From Streptomyces sp. RKAG290 (GTDB lineage Bacteria > Actinomycetota > Actinomycetes > Streptomycetales > Streptomycetaceae), in the NCBI RefSeq assembly GCF_023701695.1, contig NZ_JAJOZC010000001.1:2976001-3040000 (forward strand): a stretch of 64,000 nucleotides of DNA, written 5' to 3'. Position 1 is the stretch's first letter, and each line of letters opens with the position of its first letter. Below the pieces are notes generated by a model, which saw only the letters and a program-made list of their open reading frames with translations, made no database searches and had not been told where the DNA came from. Below, piece by piece: positions 35,282 to 43,631 of this stretch. The position numbers and the translations under genes are program-made.

Positions 35282-36925
35282 GTGACCGGACCCCTCATCG
35301 TCCAGAGCGACAAGACGCTGCTCCTGGAAGTCGACCACGAGCAGGCCGACGCCTGCCGCCGTGTGATCGCGCCCTTCGCCGAGCTGGAGCGCGCGCCCGA
35401 GCACATCCACACCTACCGGCTGACCCCGCTCGGGCTGTGGAACGCGCGGGCCGCGGGACACGACGCCGAGCAGGTCGTCGACGCGCTGGTGAAGTACTCG
35501 CGCTACCCCGTACCGCACGCGCTGCTCGTCGACATCGCCGAGACGATGGACCGGTACGGCCGCCTCACGCTCTCCAAGCACCCGGTCCACGGCCTGGTGC
35601 TGACCTCCACCGACCGGCCCGTCCTGGAGGAGATCCTCCGGTCGAAGAAGATCCAGCCGCTGGTCGGCACCAGGATCGACCCCGACACGGTGGCCGTGCA
35701 CCCGTCCGAGCGCGGGCAGGTCAAGCAGACGCTGCTGAAGCTGGGCTGGCCCGCCGAGGACCTCGCCGGTTACGTGGACGGCGAGGCGCACCCGATCGAG
35801 CTGGACGAGAGCGGCTGGGCGCTGCGCCCCTACCAGCAGCAGGCCGTCGAGGGCTTCTGGCACGGCGGCTCGGGTGTCGTGGTGCTGCCCTGCGGCGCGG
35901 GCAAGACGCTCGTCGGCGCGGGCGCGATGGCGCAGGCCAAGGCGACCACGCTGATCCTGGTCACCAACACCGTCTCCGCCCGGCAGTGGAAGCACGAGCT
36001 GATCAAGCGGACCTCGCTGACCGAGGAGGAGATCGGCGAGTACAGCGGTACCCGCAAGGAGATCCGCCCGGTCACCATCGCCACGTACCAGGTGCTCACG
36101 ACCCGTCGCAAGGGCGTCTACCCGCACCTGGAGCTGTTCGACTCCCGCGACTGGGGTCTGGTGATCTACGACGAGGTGCACCTGCTGCCCGCGCCCGTCT
36201 TCAAGTTCACCGCCGACCTGCAGGCGCGCCGCCGGCTCGGGCTGACCGCGACCCTGGTGCGGGAGGACGGCCGCGAGTCGGACGTCTTCTCGCTGATCGG
36301 GCCCAAGCGGTTCGACGCCCCGTGGAAGGAGATCGAGGCGCAGGGCTACATCGCGCCCGCGGACTGTGTCGAGGTGCGGGTCAATCTCACGGACAGCGAG
36401 CGGCTCGCCTACGCCACCGCCGAGCCCGAGGAGAAGTACCGGTTCTGCGCGACGACCGCGACGAAGCGGAAGGTCACCGAGGCGCTGGTGCGCAAGCACC
36501 AGGGCGAGCAGACGCTGGTCATCGGGCAGTACATCGACCAGCTCGACGAGCTGGGTGAGCATCTGAACGCCCCGGTGATCAAGGGCGAGACGAGCAATGC
36601 CCAGCGGGAGAAGCTGTTCGGCGCGTTCCGGGAGGGCGAGATCAGCGTGCTGGTCGTGTCGAAGGTGGCGAACTTCTCCATCGACCTGCCCGAGGCCACC
36701 GTCGCCATCCAGGTGTCCGGCACCTTCGGCTCGCGCCAGGAGGAGGCCCAGCGGCTGGGCCGGGTGCTGCGTCCGAAGGCGGACGGGCACGAGGCCCGGT
36801 TCTACTCCGTGGTCGCCCGCGACACGATCGACCAGGACTTCGCGGCCCACCGCCAGCGGTTCCTGGCCGAGCAGGGCTACGCGTACCGGATCGTGGACGC
36901 GGACGAGCTGCTGACGGACAACTGA
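35282..36925 (+). CDS. xpb: XPB-type DNA repair helicase
   Basis: This 547-residue superfamily 2 helicase is the bacterial counterpart of XPB/Rad25, a 3'-5' DNA translocase in repair. The N-terminal damage-recognition-like domain (about 1-160) precedes RecA1 with the Walker A PCGAGKT at about residue 203, motif Ia LVTNTVSARQW, Walker B DEVHLLPAPVF at about 296 and motif III LTATLVREDGRESD. RecA2 has VIGQYIDQLDELG and the motif VI QRLGRVLRPK. The GTG at 35282 begins MTGPLIVQSDKTLLLEV, the usual start. Its 5' flank carries element B and an extra repeat copy. Confidence 0.94.
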   Translation: MTGPLIVQSDKTLLLEVDHEQADACRRVIAPFAELERAPEHIHTYRLTPLGLWNARAAGHDAEQVVDALVKYSRYPVPHALLVDIAETMDRYGRLTLSKHPVHGLVLTSTDRPVLEEILRSKKIQPLVGTRIDPDTVAVHPSERGQVKQTLLKLGWPAEDLAGYVDGEAHPIELDESGWALRPYQQQAVEGFWHGGSGVVVLPCGAGKTLVGAGAMAQAKATTLILVTNTVSARQWKHELIKRTSLTEEEIGEYSGTRKEIRPVTIATYQVLTTRRKGVYPHLELFDSRDWGLVIYDEVHLLPAPVFKFTADLQARRRLGLTATLVREDGRESDVFSLIGPKRFDAPWKEIEAQGYIAPADCVEVRVNLTDSERLAYATAEPEEKYRFCATTATKRKVTEALVRKHQGEQTLVIGQYIDQLDELGEHLNAPVIKGETSNAQREKLFGAFREGEISVLVVSKVANFSIDLPEATVAIQVSGTFGSRQEEAQRLGRVLRPKADGHEARFYSVVARDTIDQDFAAHRQRFLAEQGYAYRIVDADELLTDN

Positions 36926-36950
36926 CGGCCGGGGCGGGGGCGTGCCGTGC

Positions 36951-37148
36951 TCAGCGAGTGCGGCGGACGCCCGCCTCCTCCGCGTACTCACCGAGGACGA
37001 CGACGCCGAACGCGGCCCGGACGAAGACCCTGACGGCGCGCAGGGCGTCACCGGCACGGTGGCTGTGGTGGTGACCGGTGGCCGCGGTCGCGCCGTGCGC
37101 GGGGCCGGTCCTTCTCGGGTTCAGGATGACGGTGCTCATGTCTTCCAT
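36951..37148 (-). CDS. Small protein of 65 residues, unknown
   Basis: The frame starts at ATG 37148 (a second in-frame ATG at 37139) and is open to 36951. It has a His-rich segment (ATGHHHSHRAGD) and a short hydrophobic stretch (FVRAAFGVVVLGEYAEEAG). Codon third positions are strongly GC. It converges on XPB with a 25-bp gap. The His cluster could bind a metal; that is speculation from composition only. Confidence 0.6.
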   Translation of the reverse strand: MEDMSTVILNPRRTGPAHGATAATGHHHSHRAGDALRAVRVFVRAAFGVVVLGEYAEEAGVRRTR

Positions 37149-37521
37149 GGTGCTCCGTCCGCACCCGTAGCCGCGTCGGCCCGCAGACGGAAGCCCGGAC
37201 GGCCGCGCCTACCCCTCCGGTCGCATGCCGTCCCCTACGGGACGGACCCCGCACCGGCCGCGATATTGGTTCGCGCCCCGGTGGGCCCGTCGATACAATC
37301 GCCGGTCTGCCCGCCTCCCGCACCGTGGTACCGGCCGTCCGCAAGGGCTCGTGCCGGCAGCCGGGGGAGCGCCGCCGACCGGACGGAAACCGGCCGACAG
37401 CCGTACGTACGCCCCGCGTGCGTACCAGTGATCGATCCCCGAGCGGACCGCATCGCCCCCGAACAGTCACCGGGGACGAGGTGCGGCCCGCCGTCCTGCG
37501 TTGAATGCCGGAGGCAACACC
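37149..37521 (+). other. Upstream region of the HelR-type gene, no gene seen
   Basis: About 370 bp precede the HelR-type gene. A possible -10 TACAAT lies at about 37294-37299. I looked for the inverted repeat (rifamycin-associated element) that precedes rifamycin-responsive genes and saw no convincing copy. Confidence 0.35.
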
Positions 37522-39609
37522 GTGCCCGCGCACGAACACGAGAGCGACACCACCACCGATCCCCTCGCCCATGAGCGCGCCCATCTCGCCGCCTCGCGCG
37601 CCGCGCTGCGCGCCATGCGTGAGGACGCCCAGGCCCTGGACATCCGCGATGTCACGGCGAACTGGGTGAACGCGGCCGTACTGCAGGCCCAGATCACCGA
37701 CCGCATCAAATCCCTCGCCGACCTCGCCCACACCCCGCTCTTCTTCGGGCGGCTGGACTACCTCCACGTGGTCGGCGCCGAGCAGGCCGAGGGCGCGGAG
37801 GGCGAGCAGTTCTACATCGGGCGGCGCCACGTCCACGACGCCGGCGGCGACCCGATGGTCATCGACTGGCGCGCACCGGTCTCCCAGCCGTTCTACCGGG
37901 CGTCCCGCAACGACCCGCTCGACGTCGGCCAGCGGCGCCGCTTCGGTTACACCGGCGGCGAGCTGACCGCGTACGAGGACGAGCACCTCACCGACCCGAC
38001 CGAGACGGCGCGGACCAGCAAGCTCCTCCAGGCGGAGATCGAGCGGCCACGCGTCGGCCCGATGCGCGACATCGTCGCGACGATCCAGCCCGAGCAGGAC
38101 GAGATCGTCCGCAGCGAGCTCGGCGGTTCCGTCTGTGTGCAGGGCGGGCCCGGCACCGGGAAGACCGCCGTCGGCCTGCACCGGGTCGCGTATCTGCTGT
38201 ACGCGCACCGCGAGCGGCTCGCCCGCACCGGCACGCTGGTCATCGGGCCGAACCGGTCCTTCCTGCACTACATCGAGCAGGTGCTGCCGGCCCTCGGCGA
38301 GCTGGAGGTCAAGCAGGCCACCGTCGACGACCTGGTGACGGCACACATCGAGGTCCGCGGCACGGACGAGGCGCGGGCCGCCGTCGTGAAGGGTGACGCC
38401 CGGATGGCGGAGGTGCTGCGGCGGGCGATCCGGTCGCACGTGACGATGCCGACGGAGCCCGTGATGGTGGTGCGCGGTTCGCGGCGCTGGCGGGTGCCCG
38501 CGTACGAGATCGAGGAGATGGTCCAGGAGCTGCTGGCCCGCGACATGCGCTACGGCGCGGCGCACGAGGCGCTGCCGCAGCGCATCGCCCATGCCGTGCT
38601 GGTGCGGATGGAGGAGGCCGGCGAGGCACCCGACGACCGGGTGCAGAACGCGGTGGCGCGCAACCCCGCGGTGAAGGCCGCCGTGAAGGCGGTCTGGCCC
38701 GCGGTCGAACCGTCGAAGCTGGTGCTGCGGCTGCTGTCCGACCCGGAGTTCCTGGCCGCGCAGGCGCAGGGGCTGCTCACCGAGGAGGAGCAGAAGACCA
38801 TCCTGTGGACCAAGCCCGCCCGCAGTGTGAGGGCCGCGAAGTGGTCGGCGGCGGACGCGGTACTGATCGACGAGGCGAACGACCTGGTGGCGCGCACCCA
38901 CTCGCTGGGCCACGTCGTGATCGACGAGGCCCAGGACCTCTCCCCCATGCAGTACCGGGCGGTGGGCCGGCGCTGCTCGACCGGTTCGGCCACGGTGCTC
39001 GGCGACCTGGCGCAGGGCACGACGCCGTGGTCTACGCAGAGCTGGGCGCAGGCGCTGCACCACCTGGGCAAGTCCGACGCGGTGGTGGAGGAGCTCACCG
39101 CCGGCTTCCGCGTGCCGCGCGACGTGATCGCGTACGCGTCCCGGCTGCTGCCGGTGATCTCGCCGGGGCTGGCGGCCGTCGAGTCGGTACGTGAGTCGCC
39201 GGGCTCGCTGTCGGTACGGGAGGTGGCCGGCACGGACGCGCTGGACGCGGCGGTGGTCGCGGCCTGCGAGGAGTCGCTGAAGCAGGAGGGTTCGACCGGT
39301 CTGATCGCCGCCGACGCGCGCATCCCGGCGTTGGCGGACGCGCTGACGGCAGCGGGCCACGCCTATCTCTCCCCCGGCCAGGAGACCACCGCCGAGTCCC
39401 GGCTGACCCTGGTCCCGGCGTCGCTGGCCAAGGGCCTGGAGTACGACTACGTGGTGCTGGACGAACCGGCCGCGGTGGTCGACGGGGAGCCGGACGAGCG
39501 GACCGGCCTGCGCCGGCTGTACGTGGCGCTGACCCGTGCGGTGTCCGGGCTGATCGTGCTTCACGCGTCGCCGCTGCCGGATGAGTTGGGCCAAGAGGGC
39601 AGCCTCTGA
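37522..39609 (+). CDS. helR: HelR-type UvrD-like ATPase that recycles RNA polymerase
   Basis: This 695-residue superfamily 1 ATPase starts at GTG 37522 behind GGAGG; the ORF opens earlier but without a ribosome-binding site. The N-terminal helical arm (HERAHLAASRAALRAMREDA) precedes a domain with DPMVIDWRAPVSQPFYRAS. The ATPase part has Walker A GGPGTGKTAVGLHR at about residue 208, Walker B IDEAQDLSPMQYRA at about 468, LGDLAQGTTPW, and C-terminal motifs LAKGLEYDYVVLDEP and RRLYVALTRAVSGLIVL. This matches the HelR/HelD family that displaces stalled RNA polymerase; in Streptomyces HelR confers rifamycin tolerance. The assignment to HelR rather than generic HelD rests on overall pattern. Confidence 0.85.
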   Translation: MPAHEHESDTTTDPLAHERAHLAASRAALRAMREDAQALDIRDVTANWVNAAVLQAQITDRIKSLADLAHTPLFFGRLDYLHVVGAEQAEGAEGEQFYIGRRHVHDAGGDPMVIDWRAPVSQPFYRASRNDPLDVGQRRRFGYTGGELTAYEDEHLTDPTETARTSKLLQAEIERPRVGPMRDIVATIQPEQDEIVRSELGGSVCVQGGPGTGKTAVGLHRVAYLLYAHRERLARTGTLVIGPNRSFLHYIEQVLPALGELEVKQATVDDLVTAHIEVRGTDEARAAVVKGDARMAEVLRRAIRSHVTMPTEPVMVVRGSRRWRVPAYEIEEMVQELLARDMRYGAAHEALPQRIAHAVLVRMEEAGEAPDDRVQNAVARNPAVKAAVKAVWPAVEPSKLVLRLLSDPEFLAAQAQGLLTEEEQKTILWTKPARSVRAAKWSAADAVLIDEANDLVARTHSLGHVVIDEAQDLSPMQYRAVGRRCSTGSATVLGDLAQGTTPWSTQSWAQALHHLGKSDAVVEELTAGFRVPRDVIAYASRLLPVISPGLAAVESVRESPGSLSVREVAGTDALDAAVVAACEESLKQEGSTGLIAADARIPALADALTAAGHAYLSPGQETTAESRLTLVPASLAKGLEYDYVVLDEPAAVVDGEPDERTGLRRLYVALTRAVSGLIVLHASPLPDELGQEGSL

Positions 39610-39617
39610 GCCGGGGC

Positions 39618-39654
39618 CGGAGTGCGGGGCGGCCGTCCGCCGCCCCGCACTCCG
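39618..39654. terminator. Bidirectional hairpin terminator
   Basis: Perfect 16-bp arms at 39618-39633 and 39639-39654 with a 5-base loop lie between the convergent HelR and GH9 genes. Confidence 0.85.
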
Positions 39655-39662
39655 CGCCGGGG

Positions 39663-42334
39663 TCAGCCCGTCGTACAGGCCCTCCCGTTCAGCTTGACCG
39701 TGCCCGGGTCGGCGGCCGCACCCGAGACGCTGCTGTTGAACCCGAAGTCGACCGACGCTCCCGGCGCGAGGGTGCGGTTCCAGGACAGCGGCGCGGCGGT
39801 GACCGTACGCCCGTGCTGGTCCAGCCGTGCGCTCCAGGTGTGGGTGAGCTGCTGGTCACCGGGCAGCAGCCAGGTCAGCGCCCACGGGGTGACCGCCGCG
39901 GTGCCGGTGTTCTTCACCGTCACCGTGGTGGTCGAGCCGGTGCTCCACGGGTGCGAGGAGTACGTGACCCGGCAGGCGCGGGCCGGGCCCGTACCGTCCC
40001 CGCTGTCGTCCAGGTAGGAGGCGACGAACGCGAGCGGCGCGTTCCAGTTGATGGCGACCTCATTGGTGGCGTACGAGCCGTTGTCGTCGAGGTAACACAT
40101 GGCGGCCGCGCACCCGTTGAGCTTCTCCGCGGCCTTCGGGTCGCCCGAGGCGGGCGCGGTGAGGTTGGGCCCGCCCGCGAGGGAGCCGGGGGGCGGGTGG
40201 GGCAGGTCGGGGTCGCTCTCGTGGGCCCAGAAGCGGTGGTGCTGGTTCTCGGAGCTGCGCTCGCCGTACCCGGTGACGTAGGACTGGTTCAGCGGATTGC
40301 GGCCGAACAGGTAGTCGGCGCCGCGCAGTACGGCGTCGCGGTAGCGGTCCTTGCCTGTGAGGTCGGCGGCGGTGGCCAGCACGACCATGTTGTTGAGCAC
40401 CTGGCTGTTGGAACCCCAGACGTAGTTCTCGTCCGCCGGGGCGTACGGCACCCCGTACAGCTGATCCTCGGACTCCTGGGCGTAGTGGTCGGCGGCCGTG
40501 GTGACCACGGAGCGGACCTGGGTGAGCTGCGCGGGGGTCAGGTCGTTGGGGACGGTGGCCAGGGTGAGCACGCCGAGACCGGCGGTCTCGCCCCACCACA
40601 TGCCGCCGTCCGCGGGGAAGACCGCGTCCGTGTCCCCGTGCAGCGGGGAGCCGAGCAGCGCCTGGCGGTAGGTGTCGTCGCCGGTGGTGGTGAACAGCTC
40701 GGCCGCCGCCCAGTAGAACTCGTCCCGGACGTCGCTGTCCTCGTAGGTGCCGCCGCCGACGCCGTCGGCCGGGTCGGCCAGCACGTCCGGGTGCGCCTTC
40801 GCCGCGGTCCACGCCCTCTCGGCGGCGGTACGGCACCGGGCGGCGAAGTCCGCGTCGTACGGGGCGAACAGCCGGGCGCACTGGGCGGCGGCGGCCGCCA
40901 CGTTGAGCGTCGCGGCGGTGGTCGGCGGGTGCAGTTCGCGCTGCTGGGGGTCCAGATGGGGCAGCATCGGCAGGCCGGTCCACTGCGCGTCGTGCACCTT
41001 GTGGTGGACCATGCCGGCCAGCGGCTCCCCGGCCGGGACCTGCATCCGCATCATGAAGTCGAGCTCCCAGCGCGCCTCGTCGAGGATGTCCGGCACGTCG
41101 TTGCCGTGCTCGGGCACCCGCAGCGCGCCGTCGCCGAGCTCGGCGGACTCCGCGCCGTCCGCCGTCAGGGTCCGCTCGTAGGTGTCCATCAGCTCGGCCA
41201 CCGCGATGCCGCCGTTGACCACGTACTTGCCCTGGTCACCGGCGTCGTACCAGCCGCCCCGCACATCGAGCCGGTAGTCGCAGACACCCGGCTGGCAGGG
41301 CACGTCGGTGTCGCCCTTGTTGGGCGCGACACCGAGGTGGCCTGCGGGCCTTGCGTACTGCGCACCGACGAGGCCGGCGTCGATCTCGATGCCGCTGCGG
41401 TTGTGGTAGAAGTACGCCAGCGAGTCGCCGCGCAGGCTGTCGTACAGGCCGGCGCCGATCGAGAAGGGCTCGCTGACCTGGCCGTCCGCCTCCACCGTGT
41501 AGCCGTCCCCGGCGGCCGTGACGTCGCTGAAGTCGAAGGTGTGGACGTTCTGCCGCGAGGTCGGGTCCACGCCGCCCGGGACGGTGGTGCCGGTCGCGGC
41601 GGTCGATCCGTCCGCCGCCTTGAGGGCCCACGGCAGCGGGGTGGTCGCGTCGGTGACCAGGGTGCCGGTCTTGGGCCCCTTCGGGAGGTAGCCGACCTGG
41701 TTGACGCGGACGGGCGAGCCGGTGTCGGGCACGTACACGGGCGGTTCGGCGCCGCCGCGCAGGGACACGTCGTCGAGGCAGAAGGTGGCCGCCTCGTCGT
41801 TGCCGCCTATCTGGAAGGCGAGCTGGGCGGCGTCGCGGTCGGCGGTCGCGGTGAAGACATGGGTGACGGGGGTCGCGTCCGCGCCGATCTGGTCGGTGGC
41901 CGAGAGGTCCGTGGTGTACGGCTCGGTGGCCAGCTGCACATTGGTGTGGATGGACAGCGGAGCGGTGGAGGTGGCGGTGTAGGTGAGGGTGTACGCCTCC
42001 CCGGCGACCAGCGGGATGTCGTTCTGCCCGACGATCACGTCCCAGGGGTTGGCGGTCCCCGCCGGCACGTCGGTACAGAGCCGGCCGTCGGTGACGGCCG
42101 CGGTGGTGTTGGCCGTCCACCACCAGGGGCGGTACCGGCGGCGAAGTCGCCGTTGGTGATCTGCTCGGGGGCGGGGCCGGGGGCGGCATCCCCCGCGGAC
42201 GCGGTGGCCGCGGCGGCACCGGGCGCGGTGAGGACGCCGCCGAACAGTACGGCGACGGCTAAGGTCCCGAGCACGTGACGCCCGCGCCGGACGCGGGTGC
42301 GTCCGGTGGGGGGCGGGGGCGAAGAGGCGTTCAC
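39663..42334 (-). pseudogene. Secreted GH9 endoglucanase with CBM4- and CBM2-like modules, frameshifted
   Basis: The signal peptide at 42334 (HVLGTLAVAVLFGGVLTAPG) leads into NGDFAAGTAP. One base is then missing from a C run near 42135, and the frame resumes as PWWWTANTTAAVTDGRLC. The repaired protein of about 890 residues has an N-terminal CBM4-like module, a cellulase Ig-like domain (SPVRVNQVGYLPKGPK) and a GH9 catalytic domain. The latter carries GGWYDAGDQGKYVVNGG (catalytic Asp pair) and NPLNQSYVTGYGERSSENQH. A C-terminal CBM2 follows (CRVTYSSHPWSTGSTTTVTV). It hydrolyses cellulose outside the cell. Two CebR-like boxes lie upstream. Confidence 0.88.
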
Positions 42335-42396
42335 CGGTGGCCTTTCGGTAGGGGGTGGCGGGGGTGGCGGTTCGGCACGCGGCCGATATCAAGGCG

Positions 42397-42410
42397 TGGG
42401 AGCGCTCCCA
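42397..42410. promoter_or_regulatory. CebR box 1
   Basis: TGGGAGCGCTCCCA is a perfect 14-bp palindrome and matches the CebR (cellobiose-responsive LacI-family repressor) consensus of Streptomyces exactly. It lies 62 bp upstream of the GH9 start. Confidence 0.85.
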
Positions 42411-42440
42411 GTAGCGTGGAACGCAGCCGGGGAGGCAGCG

Positions 42441-42454
42441 TGGGAGCGTTCCCA
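42441..42454. promoter_or_regulatory. CebR box 2
   Basis: TGGGAGCGTTCCCA differs from the consensus at one base. It is centred 44 bp from box 1, about four helical turns, suggesting cooperative binding. Confidence 0.75.
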
Positions 42455-42681
42455 CACCGTCAGGCCATTGTGAAGCCCGTGGTGTTTGTTGCGCCAGGGT
42501 CGCGACAGCACGAGCCTGCCGGGCAGCGGCGCCCGGGACGGGCCGGGCGCGAGGCGGGCCGGGCGGGCCACCGCGAACGCCGATCGTGCGCGGCGGGCCG
42601 CCGTGAACGCGGGACGGGCGGGGCAGGACGCCGTGACCACGGCGACCCACCCCGCCCGCACCACCTGCGCGCGACCTGGCC

Positions 42682-43371
42682 CTACGCGTCGAGCATGTCC
42701 CGCCACTCGCGCACCGCCGCCGGGTCCACCGGCGCCGACCAGCCGTCCGGCCGGGCGGCGCCGCCGATGTGCACGGCGTCGATGCCCGCGTCCAGCAGCT
42801 CCGGCAGATGGTCGAGCCGCAGCCCGCCGCCGACGAGGATCTGCGGCTCGTACCCCGGCTCACCCTTGCGCGCCGCCTCGACCAGCAGCGTCGGGATACC
42901 GTCGTCCACTCCGGCGGCCGATCCCGCGGTGAGATACGTGTCCAGCCCCGGCAGGTCCGCGAGGGCCTTGCGCAGGGCGTCCCGGTCGGCGGCCCGGTCG
43001 ATCGCACGGTGGAACGTCCAACTGCAGCCGTCCAGCGCGGCGATGATCCGCTCGACCGCGACCAGGTCGGGACGGCCGTCCGCGTCCAGGAAGCCGAGCA
43101 CGAATTCGTCCGCACCCTCGGCCCGCAGCTCCAGGGCCTTGCTCACGAGCAGGTCGATGTCGCCGGCCGCGAAGCCGTCCGCCAGTCTGAGCATCACCCG
43201 CAGCGGGATGTCCACCGCGGCGCGGATCGTCGCGAAGGCCGCACAGGACGGGGTCAGACCGTCCGCCGCCATGTCGGTGACCAGCTCAAGCCGGTCCGCA
43301 CCACCCGCCTGGGCAGCGACCGCGTCCTCCGCGTCGAGAGCGATCACCTCCAGGACTGCACGGTTGCTCAT
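42682..43371 (-). CDS. cutC: CutC family protein
   Basis: This 229-residue TIM-barrel protein begins SNRAVLEVIALDAEDAVAAQ and has the family motifs GGADRLELVTDMAADGLTPS, HRAIDRAADRDALRKAL, YLTAGSAAGVDDGI and ILVGGGLRLDHLPELLDAG. CutC was named for copper tolerance, but its enzymatic activity is unresolved. It sits divergently from a copper P-type ATPase. A dre-like (DasR) sequence 28 bp upstream suggests control by N-acetylglucosamine status instead of, or besides, copper. Confidence 0.9.
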   Translation of the reverse strand: MSNRAVLEVIALDAEDAVAAQAGGADRLELVTDMAADGLTPSCAAFATIRAAVDIPLRVMLRLADGFAAGDIDLLVSKALELRAEGADEFVLGFLDADGRPDLVAVERIIAALDGCSWTFHRAIDRAADRDALRKALADLPGLDTYLTAGSAAGVDDGIPTLLVEAARKGEPGYEPQILVGGGLRLDHLPELLDAGIDAVHIGGAARPDGWSAPVDPAAVREWRDMLDA

Positions 43372-43398
43372 GGGAACCCAATCCTCCAGGAAGCAGCT

Positions 43399-43414
43399 AT
43401 AGGTCTAGTCCAAT
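43399..43414. promoter_or_regulatory. dre-like (DasR) site upstream of cutC
   Basis: ATAGGTCTAGTCCAAT matches the 16-bp DasR consensus ACTGGTCTAGACCACT at 12 positions, including the central GGTCTAG. The position, 28 bp before the cutC start, suits a repressor. Confidence 0.55.
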
Positions 43415-43578
43415 GGCCAGCCTACGGGTCGGTAGGCCGACCGCGCAGCCTCACTGTGCACGTGAAGATACGCGAGGTCAGACGCACGACAGGCGACCGG
43501 ACGGGCGCGGACCGTCCGGTCGCAGCCGATCACCCTTGCGTGTCCATAGGGGAGGGGGTATACCTGAATGAGTAGCAG

Positions 43579-43594
43579 ATACCCCCAGGGGTAT
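43579..43594. promoter_or_regulatory. CsoR-like copper operator upstream of copA
   Basis: ATACCCCCAGGGGTAT, a near-perfect palindrome of C- and G-tracts flanked by AT/TA, matches the actinomycete CsoR operator type. It is 38 bp before the copA GTG. A related GGGGGTATACC stretch lies just upstream. Confidence 0.75.
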
Positions 43595-43631
43595 AAGAAC
43601 GGTATCAGTGAACACCTACCGAGGAGGCCCC

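Noticed and set aside
34603..35285. Open frames across palindromic element B
   Set aside because: Same as for element A; similarity between the translated products only reflects the DNA repeat.
37149..37521. Rifamycin-associated element upstream of the HelR-type gene
   Set aside because: Only a partial GCAAGGGCTCG-like stretch seen, without the inverted partner.
34547..39594. Two minus-strand open frames of 836 and 848 residues opposite XPB and HelR
   Set aside because: Shadows of well-supported helicase genes; no domain or starting signal.
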